19,635 nt of DNA from assembly GCF_022376445.1 (NCBI RefSeq), contig NW_025955588.1, forward strand, positions 1 to 19,635. The letters are read 5' to 3'. Below the pieces are notes generated by a model. The model saw nothing but the letters and a program-made list of their open reading frames with translations. It was not told where the DNA came from and ran no database searches. Positions within the stretch are counted from its first letter, which is position 1. Each line of letters starts with the position of its first letter. Positions 19,027 to 19,635 of the stretch are shown here, in pieces. Origin of the DNA: Fomitopsis serialis (Eukaryota; Basidiomycota; Agaricomycetes; Polyporales; Fomitopsidaceae). Made by a program: the position numbers and the translations under genes.

Positions 19027-19635
19027 ATGGCTACAGCACGCACACGCCACATCCCACCCAGAAGCCTCAGCCTGCCCGTAGGACCCCTGCCCATGTCGCC
19101 ACCCTCGCGTCGTCGTCCATGTCGGGCTCTTCGCTCTCACCCACCTCACCCAGCTCCATAGCGAAGAAGAGTTCGTTGCTGCACCTGAGTTACCACAGTC
19201 ACGCGCCATCAAGTTCGGCCGCCTCGACCTCCAGCGGGTCGACGTCGAGAGCTTCGGCACGAGCCTGCTCGAGGCGTACCACGAATGGAAGGAAGCGGAC
19301 GACGCCCTCCAACGCCTACAACTCGAAGAACGCGATCGGGACGAGTGCAGTGCCGAGCTTGCCGCCGCGAAGAAGCTGGTCGAGGGCCTGAAGACGGAGC
19401 AGTACGTCAATCACTCGTCGATCACCCGCTTCGCACAGTTCATTGATCGTGACCCTTGCTGTCATCTCCCCTGTGTGATCGACGACAGGGATGCCGCGCG
19501 GTCGCCGGGGAAGCGGAAGGTGACGCGGAAGTCGTCGACGATCGCGTTCTGGAAGCACAAGAACGCGCCGCATGTGCCCTTCCAGGACGTCCCGCGCCGG
19601 ACAGCAACTTGGAAGACCTCGCGGAGGCGAGTGTG
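19027..19635 (+). CDS. Unrecognised basic/coiled-coil protein, 3' end outside window
   Basis: Exons 19027-19077, 19154-19401 and 19489 onward keep one frame. Donors are GTAGGA and GTACGT; acceptors are CACCCAG and GACGACAG. The start MATARTRHIPPRSLSLP lies 53-58 nt after TATAAC. Exon 2 encodes an acidic start (LHSEEEFVAAPELPQSRAIK) followed by RLDLQRVDVESFGTSLLEAY and a Glu/Leu/Lys heptad-like stretch (DDALQRLQLEERDRDECSAE), a likely coiled coil. Exon 3 opens with a basic, nuclear-localisation-like stretch (SPGKRKVTRKSS) and IAFWKHKNAPHVPF. I do not know the family. A serine-rich frame overlapping exon 2 is a shadow. The first exon and the frame of exon 3 are the weakest parts; another frame of exon 3 is also open to the edge. 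Confidence 0.55.

Noticed and set aside
18576..19094. 172-codon minus-strand frame upstream of the right-edge gene
   Set aside because: Arg/Ala-rich, in GC-rich sequence, no splice or motif support, and it overlaps the start of a better plus-strand gene.
18987..19391. 134-codon Ser-rich plus-strand frame
   Set aside because: It overlaps the right-edge gene in another frame; its Ser/Arg richness comes from reading a GC-rich coding exon out of frame.

Overview
The window looks like nuclear DNA of a filamentous basidiomycete, most likely an Agaricomycete. The genes are packed on both strands and cut by many 45-90 nt GT-AG introns, often with CTGAC-like branch sites. They include families typical of that group (an F-box protein, a DUF6534 seven-helix membrane protein) next to conserved eukaryotic genes. 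eL28 and ATG101 are both present; both are missing from Saccharomyces cerevisiae. I see no prokaryotic, plasmid or viral feature. All exon models are hand-read from splice sites, frame consistency and remembered family patterns; no search was run.

Layout, left to right. A signal-peptide protein gene runs off the left edge (minus, 1-394) and faces a small hydrophilic-protein gene (plus, 632-1123). Then come ribosomal protein eL28 (minus, 1382-2347) and an unrecognised 187-residue protein (minus, 2670-3319). A TPMT-family thiol/halide methyltransferase (plus, 4088-5046) converges on two tandem paralogues of a 121-residue hydrophilic protein (minus, 5199-5692 and 6164-6637). An F-box gene (plus, 6985-8301) and an 88-residue protein with tiny exons (plus, 8733-9219) follow. 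A 19-exon DUF6534 membrane protein (minus, 9763-11857) borders a 2.1-kb gene-poor stretch (11858-13957). That stretch holds a diverged echo of the DUF6534 gene's 5' end and one unassigned coding-like block.

The right third carries the chaperonin subunit CCT3 (minus, 13958-15989) head to head with the autophagy gene ATG101 (plus, 16247-18268). A partial unrecognised gene (plus, from 19027) leaves the right edge.

The genes do not form a pathway cluster; this is mostly housekeeping and family-expansion sequence. The most unusual structure is ATG101 intron 3. It is 1164 nt long, and nearly all of it is two diverged head-to-tail copies of one intron-length unit whose ends coincide with the splice sites. 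Next in interest are the tandem 121-residue paralogues, whose promoters share a TGACGTC(A/G) element and a TATA box at nearly the same distances.
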